DNA of 64,000 nt from an uncultured Erythrobacter sp. (GCF_947492365.1 NZ_CANLMB010000002.1:124001-188000), one strand, 5' to 3'; shown: positions 17,670 to 26,835, counted from the first letter of the stretch. Notes: generated from the letters alone by a model not told the origin. Made by a program: numbers and translations.

Positions 17670-18343
17670 GGCGCGAAGCCGCATTGGCGAAGGATATCGC
17701 GAGCAACCTCGTGCGGGGATCGAAGGGCGGCGCGCGGAGCGGCATTGGGATCGCCTTCCTCACGCAGCCTTTGCTGCATCTTCGTGGCGATCACTCCGGG
17801 CTGAATGATATGGGCGGTGACAAAGTCATTCTCTGCCTCGAACACCCGCCACGCCATCGCCGCGGCGGCTTTGCTCGCACAATAGGCCCCCCAATTCGCA
17901 ATCGGTCGCAACGCAGCCCCGCTCGAGATATGGACCACGTCGAGCGGCACTGTCCGGCTGCGCGCAATTTGCGCAAGCGCACGGGCAATGGCCAACGGGC
18001 TTGTGACATTCACTCTCATCGCTTCGTCCATCTTCGCCTTGAAATCGGCATCCTGCGCCGCGCCATGCGGCAGAACAGCTGCGATATCGAAGAAGGTGAT
18101 GCGCGAGAATTCGAGATCGCTCAGCATCGGACCCACAATCGCAGGCCAGTTATGCGGCCGCGACAAATCAGCGGTGATCTGGTCCAGCGGCCCATCCGCG
18201 ATCGGGCCGCGCGCGATGGCGATGCAGACGATCTGCTCGCCCGCAACTCCGCCCGGCCTCTCGCCTTGCACTTCGGAGAGGACCTCGCAAATGGCCTTGC
18301 CCAGCCCGCTGCCGGCACCGGTTATGATTGCAAGCCTGCTCAT
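17666..18343 (-). CDS. Short-chain dehydrogenase/reductase
   Basis: The 225-residue classical SDR has the cofactor motif TGAGSGLGKAI near residues 8-18. Catalytic residues lie in HISSGAALRPIANWGAYCASK (Ser, then Tyr-x-x-x-Lys), and VNVTSPLAIAR serves as the structural Asn segment. The substrate is not predictable; a nucleotide sugar or sugar acid keto group is plausible given the neighbours. Its ATG lies about 100 bases from the divergent pseI start, so a shared regulatory spacer is likely. It is translationally coupled to the downstream metallophosphoesterase. Confidence 0.85.
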   Translation of the reverse strand: MSRLAIITGAGSGLGKAICEVLSEVQGERPGGVAGEQIVCIAIARGPIADGPLDQITADLSRPHNWPAIVGPMLSDLEFSRITFFDIAAVLPHGAAQDADFKAKMDEAMRVNVTSPLAIARALAQIARSRTVPLDVVHISSGAALRPIANWGAYCASKAAAAMAWRVFEAENDFVTAHIIQPGVIATKMQQRLREEGDPNAAPRAALRSPHEVARDILRQCGFAP

Positions 18344-18444
18344 GGGCGCTGCCTCGCGCGATTATGTCCATTGCCGATGTTGGTCTCGTTGCAATCACGC
18401 GCGCCGACGAAGAGTGAAGGCAGGAGAATTTTCGGGAGCTTACT
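18344..18444. promoter_or_regulatory. Divergent spacer between the SDR gene and pseI
   Basis: This 101-base gap must carry promoters for the leftward SDR-phosphoesterase-ATP-grasp unit and for pseI. I see AGGCAGGAG and CGGGAG before pseI, which can act as ribosome-binding sequences, but no convincing -35/-10 pair. Confidence 0.4.
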
Positions 18445-19500
18445 ATGAGCCAATCTGTCATCATCGCGGGCCGTCCGATCGACGCATCCCATCCGCCTTA
18501 TCTGATCGCGGAGATGTCGGCGAACCATAACAACTCGCTTGAGCGTGCTCTGGCAATTGTCGATGCTGCGGCAGGTGCGGGGGCGCATGCGATCAAGTTG
18601 CAGACCTACACCGCCGATACGATGACGCTCGATTGCGACCGCCCCGGCTTCGTGATCGATGATCCGGCCAGCTTGTGGCACGGCCGTCATCTGCACGAAT
18701 TGTATGACGAGGCGCATTTGCCGTGGGAGTGGCACACGCCGATCTTTGCGCGCGCGGCCGAGCGCGGGATCGCCTGTTTGAGCTCGCCCTTTGATGAAAG
18801 CGCGGTCGCCTTTCTCGAAGAGCTGGGAACGCCCGCCTACAAGATCGCGTCGTTCGAGCTGGTCGATCTGCCGCTGATCCGCGCCGTGGCAAGGACGGGA
18901 AAGCCGATGATCATGTCCACCGGGATGGCAACGCCTGCCGAGATTGACGAGGCCGTGCGCACCGCGCGCGGATGCGGGAACGATCAGATCGTCCTGCTCA
19001 AATGCACGAGCACCTATCCCGCGAGTGCCGAGAATACGAACATCTCCACCATCCCGCATTTGCGCGCCATGTCGGGCTGCGAAGTGGGGCTGTCGGACCA
19101 TACGATGGGCTGCGGCGTGGCGGTTGCCGCGACGGCGCTGGGCGCGGTTCTGGTCGAGAAGCACTTCACCCTCAGCCGAGCGGATGGCGGGGTGGATTCG
19201 GAGTTTTCGATGGAGCCTGCCGAATTGGCCCAGTTGCGCGAAGAGACCGAGCGCGCGTGGCAAGCCGTGGGGCAAGTGCGTTATGGCGATGTGCCTTCCG
19301 AAGATGCCTCGCGCACCTTCCGCCGCTCGCTCTATATCACACGCGATCTGGCCGCTGGCGAGGTGATCGATGAAAGCGCGATCCGCTCGATACGCCCCGG
19401 CTTTGGCCTCGCGCCCAAACATCTCGGCACGCTGATAGGCAAACGCGTTTCGCAAGATGTGGCGCGCGGGACGCCCGCGAGTTGGGATCTGGTGGGCTAA
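18445..19500 (+). CDS. pseI: Pseudaminic acid synthase, PseI
   Basis: The 351-residue NeuB-family enzyme condenses the 2,4-diacetamido-altrose sugar with phosphoenolpyruvate to pseudaminic acid. Motifs include YLIAEMSANHNNS (PseI type, with MSANHN rather than the IGNNHN of sialate synthases), AIKLQTYTADTMT, YKIASFELVD, STGMA, GLSDHT and EKHFTLSRADGGVDSEFS, then a SAF domain (about 290-350, RSLYITRDLAAGE). The Sphingomonad start is ATG at 18445. It is the second NeuB-type enzyme in the window and lacks the CBS and TIM-barrel additions of the one at 8733. Confidence 0.95.
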   Translation: MSQSVIIAGRPIDASHPPYLIAEMSANHNNSLERALAIVDAAAGAGAHAIKLQTYTADTMTLDCDRPGFVIDDPASLWHGRHLHELYDEAHLPWEWHTPIFARAAERGIACLSSPFDESAVAFLEELGTPAYKIASFELVDLPLIRAVARTGKPMIMSTGMATPAEIDEAVRTARGCGNDQIVLLKCTSTYPASAENTNISTIPHLRAMSGCEVGLSDHTMGCGVAVAATALGAVLVEKHFTLSRADGGVDSEFSMEPAELAQLREETERAWQAVGQVRYGDVPSEDASRTFRRSLYITRDLAAGEVIDESAIRSIRPGFGLAPKHLGTLIGKRVSQDVARGTPASWDLVG

Positions 19501-19538
19501 AGCCGCGCGAACTTGCGCAGGTTGGGGCACCGGCATGC

Positions 19539-20945
19539 TCAAACCGGTTGGCGCCGCTCGCCTGCGTGAACCGATTGCCAGGCTGCCGCAAAAGCAATCC
19601 TGTCCCCGCGTGCGACGATATGCCCTTCCACCGCCCAACAGGCGAGGAACAGCGCGATCTTGATCCAGTAGGTCTCCGTCAGAACGAAGGTGAGCATCCC
19701 GCCGGTAAAGTGCAGCGTTATCCCGAAATAGACATAGAGCCCCAGCACTGACGTCATGACCAGATTGCGGTAAAGCAGCCGCAGAAACAGGCTCAAGAAA
19801 AGTGACGCGATCAAGCCGGCAAGCGGCAGCGTGAGAAATGGCAGATAGGCACCGAGCAGTTCGAAATGGACCTCGGGATAGCCGCCATTATAGGCCTGCC
19901 CCAGCTCGGTCAGCTCGGCCGCGCGGAAATAGCCTAGCTCTTTGGTCATCAGATACTGGATCGTGCTGTTACGCTCGAAATCGATCGGATCGAGCACCTC
20001 GCCAATCGCGTGGTCGTTGATCGGATCGGATGTGTTGCCGAAATCGACCCGGTCCCATGAATTGACCCAAAGCTGCACCGGTTGAACCAGCACGCGCTCG
20101 CTGATCTCGTAAACCGGATCGCGATAATCACGGACATTGTAATAGGAATTGTAGAGCAGCCCGGCGACCATAAACACCGAGGCAAAAACGGCCATTATCC
20201 GCACCGGCCTCGACGTGATGATGCGCTGCCCCAGCATGCCCGGCTCCAACTCACCGATCCGCCCTGCCTTGCGCGCCAGATAGACCAGAGCGACCGGCAT
20301 CAGGTAAAACGACACCAGCACAAAAAACACGCTGAAACGGTTGCCGGTTATGACCCAATAGGCAGCCAAAGCGGCGGCAAGGAAGGCGAAGCGCATATCG
20401 AAACCCCGCCCATTGATCCGCGGCAGGATGGTGAATGCTCCGAACAGGAAATTGAGCAGGAAATTGAGTTCGTAGGCCGTTATGTGGATCGCGCCTGCGC
20501 TTTGCGAATAGGCGATCCGGTCAATGCCCTGCAGGATCGGGACGGTGCCGGTCAGGATGAAGTTGACCGCGAGCAGGCCCAGCACACCTGTGCCCAGCAC
20601 AAAGGCGCCGTGGCCAGCCAGCTCGTGATAATTGCTGTAGGCCGGTCGCAGCGCGGCCAGCCGCGCAAAGCCTTTGCCGCGATCGGGAAAGACCAGCATC
20701 AGCGGCACGATGAAAGCGAGCGCAGCGTAGATGAAGACAGGCGCAGCGCCATTGCCGCCGATGAACTGGTTGAGCTCGCGCGTGTAGAACGGCCCGAACA
20801 CATCGAGCGCAGTCACGTCAATCGCGCGGTAGATCAGCGGAAAGATCGTGAAGAACCCTGCAACAAACAGCGCAAAGCGTGAGCGCAGAAGGTGCGCGAT
20901 CAGCAGCAAGAAACCCGCCAGCGAGAGGATGCTCAGCACGCTCAT
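19539..20945 (-). CDS. Multispan membrane protein, likely repeat-unit polymerase (Wzy-like)
   Basis: The 468-residue protein has about a dozen hydrophobic segments, with one long soluble loop around residues 265-365 (RDPVYEISERVLVQPVQLWVN and following). This layout is typical of O-antigen polymerases, whose primary sequence is poorly conserved. I do not see a motif that would prove the function. It overlaps the following oxygenase gene by four bases and shares an operon with the flippase, which supports a polymerase role in a Wzx/Wzy system. The WaaL-family protein at 2328 would then be a ligase or a second polymerase. It converges with pseI. Confidence 0.6.
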   Translation of the reverse strand: MSVLSILSLAGFLLLIAHLLRSRFALFVAGFFTIFPLIYRAIDVTALDVFGPFYTRELNQFIGGNGAAPVFIYAALAFIVPLMLVFPDRGKGFARLAALRPAYSNYHELAGHGAFVLGTGVLGLLAVNFILTGTVPILQGIDRIAYSQSAGAIHITAYELNFLLNFLFGAFTILPRINGRGFDMRFAFLAAALAAYWVITGNRFSVFFVLVSFYLMPVALVYLARKAGRIGELEPGMLGQRIITSRPVRIMAVFASVFMVAGLLYNSYYNVRDYRDPVYEISERVLVQPVQLWVNSWDRVDFGNTSDPINDHAIGEVLDPIDFERNSTIQYLMTKELGYFRAAELTELGQAYNGGYPEVHFELLGAYLPFLTLPLAGLIASLFLSLFLRLLYRNLVMTSVLGLYVYFGITLHFTGGMLTFVLTETYWIKIALFLACWAVEGHIVARGDRIAFAAAWQSVHAGERRQPV

Positions 20946-21835
20946 ACCAGCGCCTGCCCTAGAACCGCGCGCACCAGCTCACTCTCCTCGCTCGCATCCA
21001 CAAAGCGGTTTGCTCCGGCAAAGATCCGCGGGGCGGTGGTGAAGGTAGCGGTGAAGAGCGCGCGGCTGTGCCCGGCCAGGACACGGCTGCCCATATGCAG
21101 GCAGCGCGAGGTCTCGACCGCGAAGGCGCTGAGTTTGGGGGCGATCATTTGCTCCAGATCGGAGGCATCTGCGCGCGCCATCAGCCAGTCGTCAGGGGCG
21201 TGGCTGCGCAAAGGCTGTCCGGCAAGATCGGATTGCGGGCCCGGCAGGAATGTGAAGGGGCCATCCGCCTGTGAGCTGACATCGGTGAGATAGACGAAGA
21301 CCTTGATCGTACGGACATCGTCATGGTCGCGGTGCCACAATTGCGACTGGCTCAGCTCGCCCGAAACAGGGCGCGAAACGGTCAGCAACACATAATCGAG
21401 CAACGGCAGAGTGCCGAGCGAGCGCGCCAGAAATCCGAGCAAGGCGGGTTGCAGCGCAAAGCGGGTGAAGGCGCTGTCATGCGGCATCTTCCCGTCGATG
21501 AGATCGGCATCAAGCGGGCGGCTCCAGAATGCCTTGTTGCTGGTCCCATCGGGTGAGGCGCTGGGTACCCCATCTCCCCCGGCAATCCGAATTGCGGCCG
21601 CCTGTTCGAGGTCCGCCAGAGCGCGCGGATCGATCAGGCCGTCAAGCCGGGCAAAACCATTTGCAGCGAGAGCGTTCGCATGGGCCTCTATCTCGGGCCC
21701 GTCCGGCAACTGCTCTGTCAGGGCGATCCGTTCGGCCAGAATGCGGCCCATCGAAACCTTGCGTGCGGATTTGACCAGCGAGGCTGCAGGCGAGCGCAGA
21801 ATGCGATATTTGAGCCGCGCGGCGAGTCTAGACAT
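20942..21835 (-). CDS. Putative Fe(II)/2-oxoglutarate-dependent oxygenase (phytanoyl-CoA dioxygenase-like)
   Basis: The 297-residue protein shows the facial-triad pattern: LWHRDHDD with His168 and Asp170, and a distal His247 in CLHMGSR, with Arg258 in GHSRALF as a likely 2-oxoglutarate ligand. GPFTFLPG between them is the usual beta-strand preceding the distal half. Such enzymes hydroxylate small molecules, including sugars and lipids. Genes of this type occur in polysaccharide clusters, where they may modify sugars, but the substrate here is unknown. It overlaps the flippase gene (8 bases) and the polymerase-like gene (4 bases), so all three are co-translated. Confidence 0.7.
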   Translation of the reverse strand: MSRLAARLKYRILRSPAASLVKSARKVSMGRILAERIALTEQLPDGPEIEAHANALAANGFARLDGLIDPRALADLEQAAAIRIAGGDGVPSASPDGTSNKAFWSRPLDADLIDGKMPHDSAFTRFALQPALLGFLARSLGTLPLLDYVLLTVSRPVSGELSQSQLWHRDHDDVRTIKVFVYLTDVSSQADGPFTFLPGPQSDLAGQPLRSHAPDDWLMARADASDLEQMIAPKLSAFAVETSRCLHMGSRVLAGHSRALFTATFTTAPRIFAGANRFVDASEESELVRAVLGQALV

Positions 21836-23519
21836 GCGCCTTCCTCCCGAACCGCGATGCCTTGGCCAGGAACACGGTCAATTGCTCGCGCTCCGCACCT
21901 GTCAAAACGAACCGCCAAAGCGCGCCTGTATAGAGCAGGCCCCCGATCGCCAGCGCAGCCGCGCCGATGATCCAGCTTTGCTGCGACAAGGCAGCCGCCG
22001 CCGGACCGAGCAAGACCGCACCCAGCAGCGAGGACAGGCACACCGGACCGAGCAACGCCGCCCGCATCAGCGCCGCAATCCGCACGCCATGCGCGAGGCG
22101 AAAGACAATGAGAGTGCATACGAACATCGCCGCACCGGATATCACCAGCGCGCCAAACACAAAGCCGAGACCCCACCGTTCCAGACCTATTGCGAGCGCC
22201 GCGACAAATGCGATCACCAGCGCGAGATTGACTCGGACAAATAGGCGGAAATGCTCTTGCCGGGTCAAAGTTGCGCTGCAGTAATTGCTCGCCAGAAACA
22301 GCCCCTGAAAGGCCGAGAACGCGGCCATATATCCGGCCAGATGTCGATATTGTTCGCCCACCCACAGCTCAAGCAGGACCGGCGCGAACACTGCCGCTCC
22401 CACGAGCAGCGGGGTCGCGACGAGGTAATTGGCGCGCAGGCCCTTCACCGCAAATCCGGCCCGCCGTCCCTCGCGCTCCTCCACGTCACCGCCCGCATCA
22501 AGCCCCGCAATATGCGGCAAAACCGCAGCGTTGAGCGAGCCCTGCAGCGTCTTGATCACGCGCGGGATCCGGGTGGAGAGCTGATAGGCTGTAAGCATGA
22601 CGGGCCCAAGCAATGCGCTTACGAACAATTCCGGCAGACGGTTAAAGCCCTGACTGACCAGATTGCTTGCAAAGACCGGCCCCGACATTCGCGTCAGCCC
22701 CCGAAAATGCCCCTGCGCTGACAGGCCGGGACGCAGACTGAACCACCCGCCCGACCCGCGCCATGCGACCAGCGCAAAGGCGATTGTCAGCACAAGGCCA
22801 AGCAGCTGCTCAAACAGGATCAGCGCCACCAGATCGGTTGTGGTCTGGAGCAACACAAACACACCGGCCGCGAAGATCAGACGGTCAAGAAACTCCCATA
22901 CCTTGGTCGTCGCGAGCTGCTGACGCCCGGCGAAATAGGCTTTGATGACAAGACCGGGAAACCCGATCAGCAGGCCCGCCCCGATCACGGTGAGCGCGAG
23001 CCGCATCTCTTCACGGTAAGCGGGCGGGACGGGAAACAGATCGACAAAGCCGGACTGTGCGAAGGCAATCACTCCGGCTGCCATCACAAGACCGATCAGG
23101 ACGAACAGGTAAAATCCGCCTGAAAGGATCCCGCGAAACGCGGCCCGGTCCCCTTCCGCCTCGAACCGGGCAAGGAAGCGCACAATCGCGCCCTGAAACC
23201 CCAGCTCGGCAAGGTAGGAAAGGCCGATAATGTTGAACAATTGCAGCGTCAGCCACAGCCCGTACCGCTCAGGCCCCAGCATCCACAGCATGTAAGGCAC
23301 CAGCAATATCGCCAGCACCATGGCGGAGGATTGCTGGACAAAGCTGAAAGAGGTGTTGCGCAGCAAGGCATGCCTCCGCGCACCCTGAGCCATATCGGGG
23401 GCCACCCCCGGGGCCAAATCGGGGGCGGGCGCTTTTTCAGCCTGCTTTTCGCGCTCGGACAGAGCCTCTCTCCCGCATTGCTCGTTTGTTGCTTTGGCCT
23501 GGCTCCAATGCCTCGGCAT
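21828..23519 (-). CDS. Polysaccharide flippase (Wzx/MATE-like) membrane protein
   Basis: The 563-residue protein has a hydrophilic N-terminal extension of about 50 residues, then about fourteen hydrophobic segments. Near the start of the membrane domain are RNTSFSFVQQSSAMV, PYMLWMLGPERYGLW and a LGFQGAIVRF loop, a pattern of the polysaccharide-biosynthesis/oligosaccharide flippase (PST) family. It should flip undecaprenyl-linked repeat units to the periplasm. Start choice is uncertain: ATG at 23519 is preferred, an ATG at 23648 would overlap the divergent gene, and shorter starts inside the extension exist. It heads a minus-strand operon with the oxygenase and polymerase-like genes. Confidence 0.82.
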   Translation of the reverse strand: MPRHWSQAKATNEQCGREALSEREKQAEKAPAPDLAPGVAPDMAQGARRHALLRNTSFSFVQQSSAMVLAILLVPYMLWMLGPERYGLWLTLQLFNIIGLSYLAELGFQGAIVRFLARFEAEGDRAAFRGILSGGFYLFVLIGLVMAAGVIAFAQSGFVDLFPVPPAYREEMRLALTVIGAGLLIGFPGLVIKAYFAGRQQLATTKVWEFLDRLIFAAGVFVLLQTTTDLVALILFEQLLGLVLTIAFALVAWRGSGGWFSLRPGLSAQGHFRGLTRMSGPVFASNLVSQGFNRLPELFVSALLGPVMLTAYQLSTRIPRVIKTLQGSLNAAVLPHIAGLDAGGDVEEREGRRAGFAVKGLRANYLVATPLLVGAAVFAPVLLELWVGEQYRHLAGYMAAFSAFQGLFLASNYCSATLTRQEHFRLFVRVNLALVIAFVAALAIGLERWGLGFVFGALVISGAAMFVCTLIVFRLAHGVRIAALMRAALLGPVCLSSLLGAVLLGPAAAALSQQSWIIGAAALAIGGLLYTGALWRFVLTGAEREQLTVFLAKASRFGRKAHV

Positions 23520-23631
23520 TGGACCTAGAATGGAGCGCCAAGCTTTGGTCTGCGCCCTATGAATGGATGCCGCTGGAGGGGTTTTGGTTTCCTCCGGCTG
23601 CGATCCATCACGAACCAAGGTGAGGCCAAAC
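23520..23631. promoter_or_regulatory. Divergent spacer with strong ribosome-binding site for the capsule gene
   Basis: The 112-base gap separates the leftward flippase operon from the rightward KpsS-like gene. AAGGTGAGG at 23618-23626, six bases before a GTG at 23632, is the strongest ribosome-binding signal here and decides the start of the downstream gene. No clear promoter hexamers are visible. Confidence 0.5.
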
Positions 23632-25050
23632 GTGCAATCCCTGATCATCTCGACTTTGGCGGAATATCAGACCGAATTCTGGGCGCCTGTCGGCAAAGAG
23701 CTTGAGGCGCGCGGCTGCGCTGTGACCTTTGTTTCCTGCGACACACGCAGCACACAGATGCTCCGGCAGGCAGGGCTCGACGTGATCGAGGCTACTTTGA
23801 GCGCGCGGCTGGCCGCTTTGGGAACCTCCGATGCGGAGCAAGTCTGCACCGCTCACGGGATCGCGAACCCAGCCGCCTTGCTGACGCATGAGCGGTTTGC
23901 ATTTGCCGAGCGCGACAGCGACCTGCTGCTGCGCAAACTGGCGGGCTCGCTGGTGGTCGGCGACATTGCCCTCGAACGCGCGCGGGCCAAGGGCGATCCG
24001 GTTCTGGTGCAGGAGCTGGGCGGGTTCCTCTCCGTGCTCGGCCTGCATCACGCGGCGCTTCATGCCGAGGTCGAAAGCCTGTTTATCGAGCCGAGCTTTT
24101 TCAAAGGGCGGATGCTGTTTGTTGCCAACACAATCGGCGCGCTCCGGCTGGAGCGGGAGGCGCGCGCGCCTGTTCCGCCCGAGCTGGACGCCTATTTCGA
24201 CGAAGCCCTGTCCAGCGGCACTGTGGTGATCCCGCAAAAGGACAGGCACCACTATTCCGGAGCTGCGAAAAAGCTCCTCAACACCCGCAATATCCGCCGG
24301 CTGGTGGAGAAGGTGCGCGACAAATACCTGCTGGGTGCAGAGCAGGAATTCGGCGCAATCGGGCATCATGTGCGCACGCATCTGCGCATGCTCGGCGCCT
24401 CGATCCGTTTGCGCGGAGAATTCACCCCGCTCGGTGAGCTTGGCCGGTTTGTGTATTACCCGCTGCATGTGCCCGGCGATGTCGCGCTGACCTTGCGCTC
24501 GCCCCAATATCTCGATCAGTTGGCGCTGCTCGATTACCTTTGCCGCACTGCCCCTCTGGGTACGGTAATCGCCACCAAAGAGCATCCTGCGATGATCGGC
24601 GCTGTGCCGAGCGAAGGGCTGCTAGCGCTCAAGCGGCGCTATGATCACTTCGCCATCCTGCCGCCCTCGACCAACAATTACACCGTGCTGCGCGAAGCGG
24701 CGAGCATCGTGACGGTCAACTCCAAGAGCGGCGCTGAGGCCGGACTGCTAGGCAGGAATGTGATTGTACTGGGCGATGCCTTTTACCGCGAGGCACCCTT
24801 TGCTCACGCGCTGGGCCAACTCGGCGAGGTCGGACCAGCGATCGCTTCGCATATGTCCGGCGCGCTTCCCGATCCGGACGAGACAGCGACGCGCGGCTAC
24901 TTCGCCGCGCTTTGGCAGCAAACCTATCCGGGAGAGCTGTATGTAGCCGATGCGCAGAACGTACCGCGCTTCACCGGATCTCTGTTGCAGGCACTAGCGG
25001 ATGAGGCATGGAACCCTGCCGACAATTCTGACGCTCGGATGTCAGCCTAA
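23632..25050 (+). CDS. Capsule polysaccharide synthesis family protein (KpsS-like)
   Basis: The 472-residue protein has the Capsule_synth-type core: a start IISTLAEYQTEFWAPVGKEL, then YYPLHVPGDVALTLRSP near 285-300, ATKEHPAMIG and NSKSGAEAGLLG. The last two resemble the nucleotide-sugar-binding His-Pro and Ser-Gly-x-x-Glu elements of this GT-B-like family. KpsS and KpsC add Kdo to the lipid acceptor of capsules; the present member could transfer Kdo or another ulosonic acid. The GTG at 23632 is preferred over an upstream frame extension to 23563 because of the AAGGTGAGG ribosome-binding site. It ends four bases into the convergent methyltransferase gene. Confidence 0.72.
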   Translation: MQSLIISTLAEYQTEFWAPVGKELEARGCAVTFVSCDTRSTQMLRQAGLDVIEATLSARLAALGTSDAEQVCTAHGIANPAALLTHERFAFAERDSDLLLRKLAGSLVVGDIALERARAKGDPVLVQELGGFLSVLGLHHAALHAEVESLFIEPSFFKGRMLFVANTIGALRLEREARAPVPPELDAYFDEALSSGTVVIPQKDRHHYSGAAKKLLNTRNIRRLVEKVRDKYLLGAEQEFGAIGHHVRTHLRMLGASIRLRGEFTPLGELGRFVYYPLHVPGDVALTLRSPQYLDQLALLDYLCRTAPLGTVIATKEHPAMIGAVPSEGLLALKRRYDHFAILPPSTNNYTVLREAASIVTVNSKSGAEAGLLGRNVIVLGDAFYREAPFAHALGQLGEVGPAIASHMSGALPDPDETATRGYFAALWQQTYPGELYVADAQNVPRFTGSLLQALADEAWNPADNSDARMSA

Positions 25051-25958
25051 ACGCGGTCAAAGACCAGCAAAGTGCCGAAATGGCGGTGGCTTGAAACAAA
25101 GTCGAGCCGCCGCGTTTCGACAATGCGGATCAACCCCTCCGCCTCAAGTTTGCGCGCCGATTGCACAATCGAGCGCTGGTAGTCCTGCCGCAACACATAG
25201 GACCAGGTGGCAAGATCGCGCAGCGAGCTCATGCCCAAAAGCTCAAAGCTCGGCTCGATCAGGATCGCGCGCTTTGCACCCGCTGCGACAATGTTGCGAA
25301 AAATGCTCTCGGTCTCGCGCGGCAATTGTTCGAGGCAGTAATGCGAATAAACCGTCTGCCCCTCTAGCCTTTGATAGCCGGGAGAGGCCGGGTCGAGCAG
25401 GTCGATCCGGTCAAACTCGGCGCGCTCTACGCTGTAATGATCGGCGATTGTACGGGCGACTTCGACACCGCGCTGCGACAGATCGAGGCCGAGAAAGCTC
25501 TTGTCCGGCAATGTCGCGGCAAGCTCGAACACAATCGCGCCGGTCCCGCTCCCCAGCTCGACCAGATGCGGCGTATCGGGCGCAAATTCCTCCATTATCG
25601 AGGCAAGTCTGTGCCGGCGATATCGATAATAGCTGCGCGCCGGCATCGTGTGCAGCCGCCCCTCTACGGTGACCCGCAAATCGCGGTGCAGGTGCGCCCG
25701 TTCGGCATAGTCCGTCAGCGTCGGGTTGAGCAGCCAGGCGGCGGCGGCCTGTTCGCGCTTCCAGTCACCCGCGTCATAGTCCTGTTCAACCAGAACGCGG
25801 TCCCGGCTGCGGCGCTTGAGCACTTTGTGCGCGGCATCCACGCCTATCGAGCGCAGATAGACGAGGCTCGCCTTTACTGGCGCAACCGGGCGCGCGCCCA
25901 CGGGAGCACAGGCTTCGAACGTCTCGGGCTGTGCGATGGAATGGCTGGTCACAGGCAT
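25047..25958 (-). CDS. Class I SAM-dependent methyltransferase
   Basis: The 303-residue protein has the SAM-binding motif LVELGSGTGAIVFELA near residues 131-146, a second acidic strand (SFLGLDLS) and the motif-IV-like VYSHYCLEQLP. The 130-residue N-terminal part is rich in Arg and aromatic residues (YYRYRRHRLAS) and does not resemble a known catalytic module. The substrate is unknown; a glycan or lipid-linked intermediate is plausible from the setting. It is convergent with the KpsS-like gene and divergent from the GT2 gene, across a gap of 82 bases. Confidence 0.75.
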   Translation of the reverse strand: MPVTSHSIAQPETFEACAPVGARPVAPVKASLVYLRSIGVDAAHKVLKRRSRDRVLVEQDYDAGDWKREQAAAAWLLNPTLTDYAERAHLHRDLRVTVEGRLHTMPARSYYRYRRHRLASIMEEFAPDTPHLVELGSGTGAIVFELAATLPDKSFLGLDLSQRGVEVARTIADHYSVERAEFDRIDLLDPASPGYQRLEGQTVYSHYCLEQLPRETESIFRNIVAAGAKRAILIEPSFELLGMSSLRDLATWSYVLRQDYQRSIVQSARKLEAEGLIRIVETRRLDFVSSHRHFGTLLVFDRV

Positions 25959-26040
25959 ATCCTTCTAAAGTGGTTCTTTCTGGACAGCGCGACTGGCGCT
26001 CTATCGGGTAAGCTCGCCGCGATTTGGCAGGTGAAAGCGC

Positions 26041-26835
26041 ATGGTGGCAAACTCAGTTTCCTCGACCTCGGATGCATCAAGAGACGGTTTGGTCTCGATC
26101 ATAACCCCTGCCTACAAGGCCGCCTCGGTTATCCGGGAGACGATTGATTCGGTGCAGGCGCAGACCCACACCAATTGGGAGATGCTGATCGCGGAGGATT
26201 GCGGACCCGATGACACTCGCAACGTGGTGCGCTCCCTGTCGCGCGGGGACAGCCGGATCAAACTGATCGAGCTGAGCGCGAATGGCGGCCCTGCTGCTGC
26301 TCGCAATCGTGCGCTCGCCCGGGCTAAGGGTCGCTGGATCGCCTTTCTCGACAGCGACGATCTGTGGCTGCCCAACAAGCTTGAGCGGCAAATCGATTTT
26401 CACCGGCAGATCCCCGATGCGGTTTTGTCCTTCACCGGATTTCGCCGGATCAGCGCCGATGCCAGCGCGACGGGGCTGTATATTCCGGTGCCTGCGCAGC
26501 TGACCTATCGCCAATTGCTCGGCAACACCGCGATTGCGACATCGAGTGTGATTGTGGACCGGGACAAGTCCGGCCCCTTCACCATGCGCCAGACCTATTA
26601 TGACGATTTCGCCTGCTGGCTCGCGCTCATCAAAAATGGCGGGATTGCTGCCGGTCTGGACGAAGACCTGATGCGCTACCGCGTGATGGATGCCTCGGTC
26701 AGCCGCGACAAGCGCAACAGCGCGCTGCAAGTCTGGAACGCCTATCGCCGGATCGAAAAACTCGGCCCGCTGCAAAGCGCGTGGTACTTCTCCCAATATG
26801 CGGTGCGCGCGGTGAACAAATACCGCCAGTTCTGA
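26041..26835 (+). CDS. Glycosyltransferase family 2
   Basis: The 264-residue protein is a GT-A enzyme with the N-terminal [20 protein letters not shown] motif, the nucleotide-binding [13 protein letters not shown] segment and the metal-binding [10 protein letters not shown] (about residues 102-111). [12 protein letters not shown] stretch near residue 182 matches the acceptor-side ED/DD region. It probably adds one sugar to a repeat unit at the cytoplasmic face. It is the only classical GT2 in the window, so the remaining transferases for the repeat unit must be elsewhere or be the less typical GT-B-like proteins here. Confidence 0.88.
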   Translation: MVANSVSSTSDASRDGLVSIITPAYKAASVIRETIDSVQAQTHTNWEMLIAEDCGPDDTRNVVRSLSRGDSRIKLIELSANGGPAAARNRALARAKGRWIAFLDSDDLWLPNKLERQIDFHRQIPDAVLSFTGFRRISADASATGLYIPVPAQLTYRQLLGNTAIATSSVIVDRDKSGPFTMRQTYYDDFACWLALIKNGGIAAGLDEDLMRYRVMDASVSRDKRNSALQVWNAYRRIEKLGPLQSAWYFSQYAVRAVNKYRQF

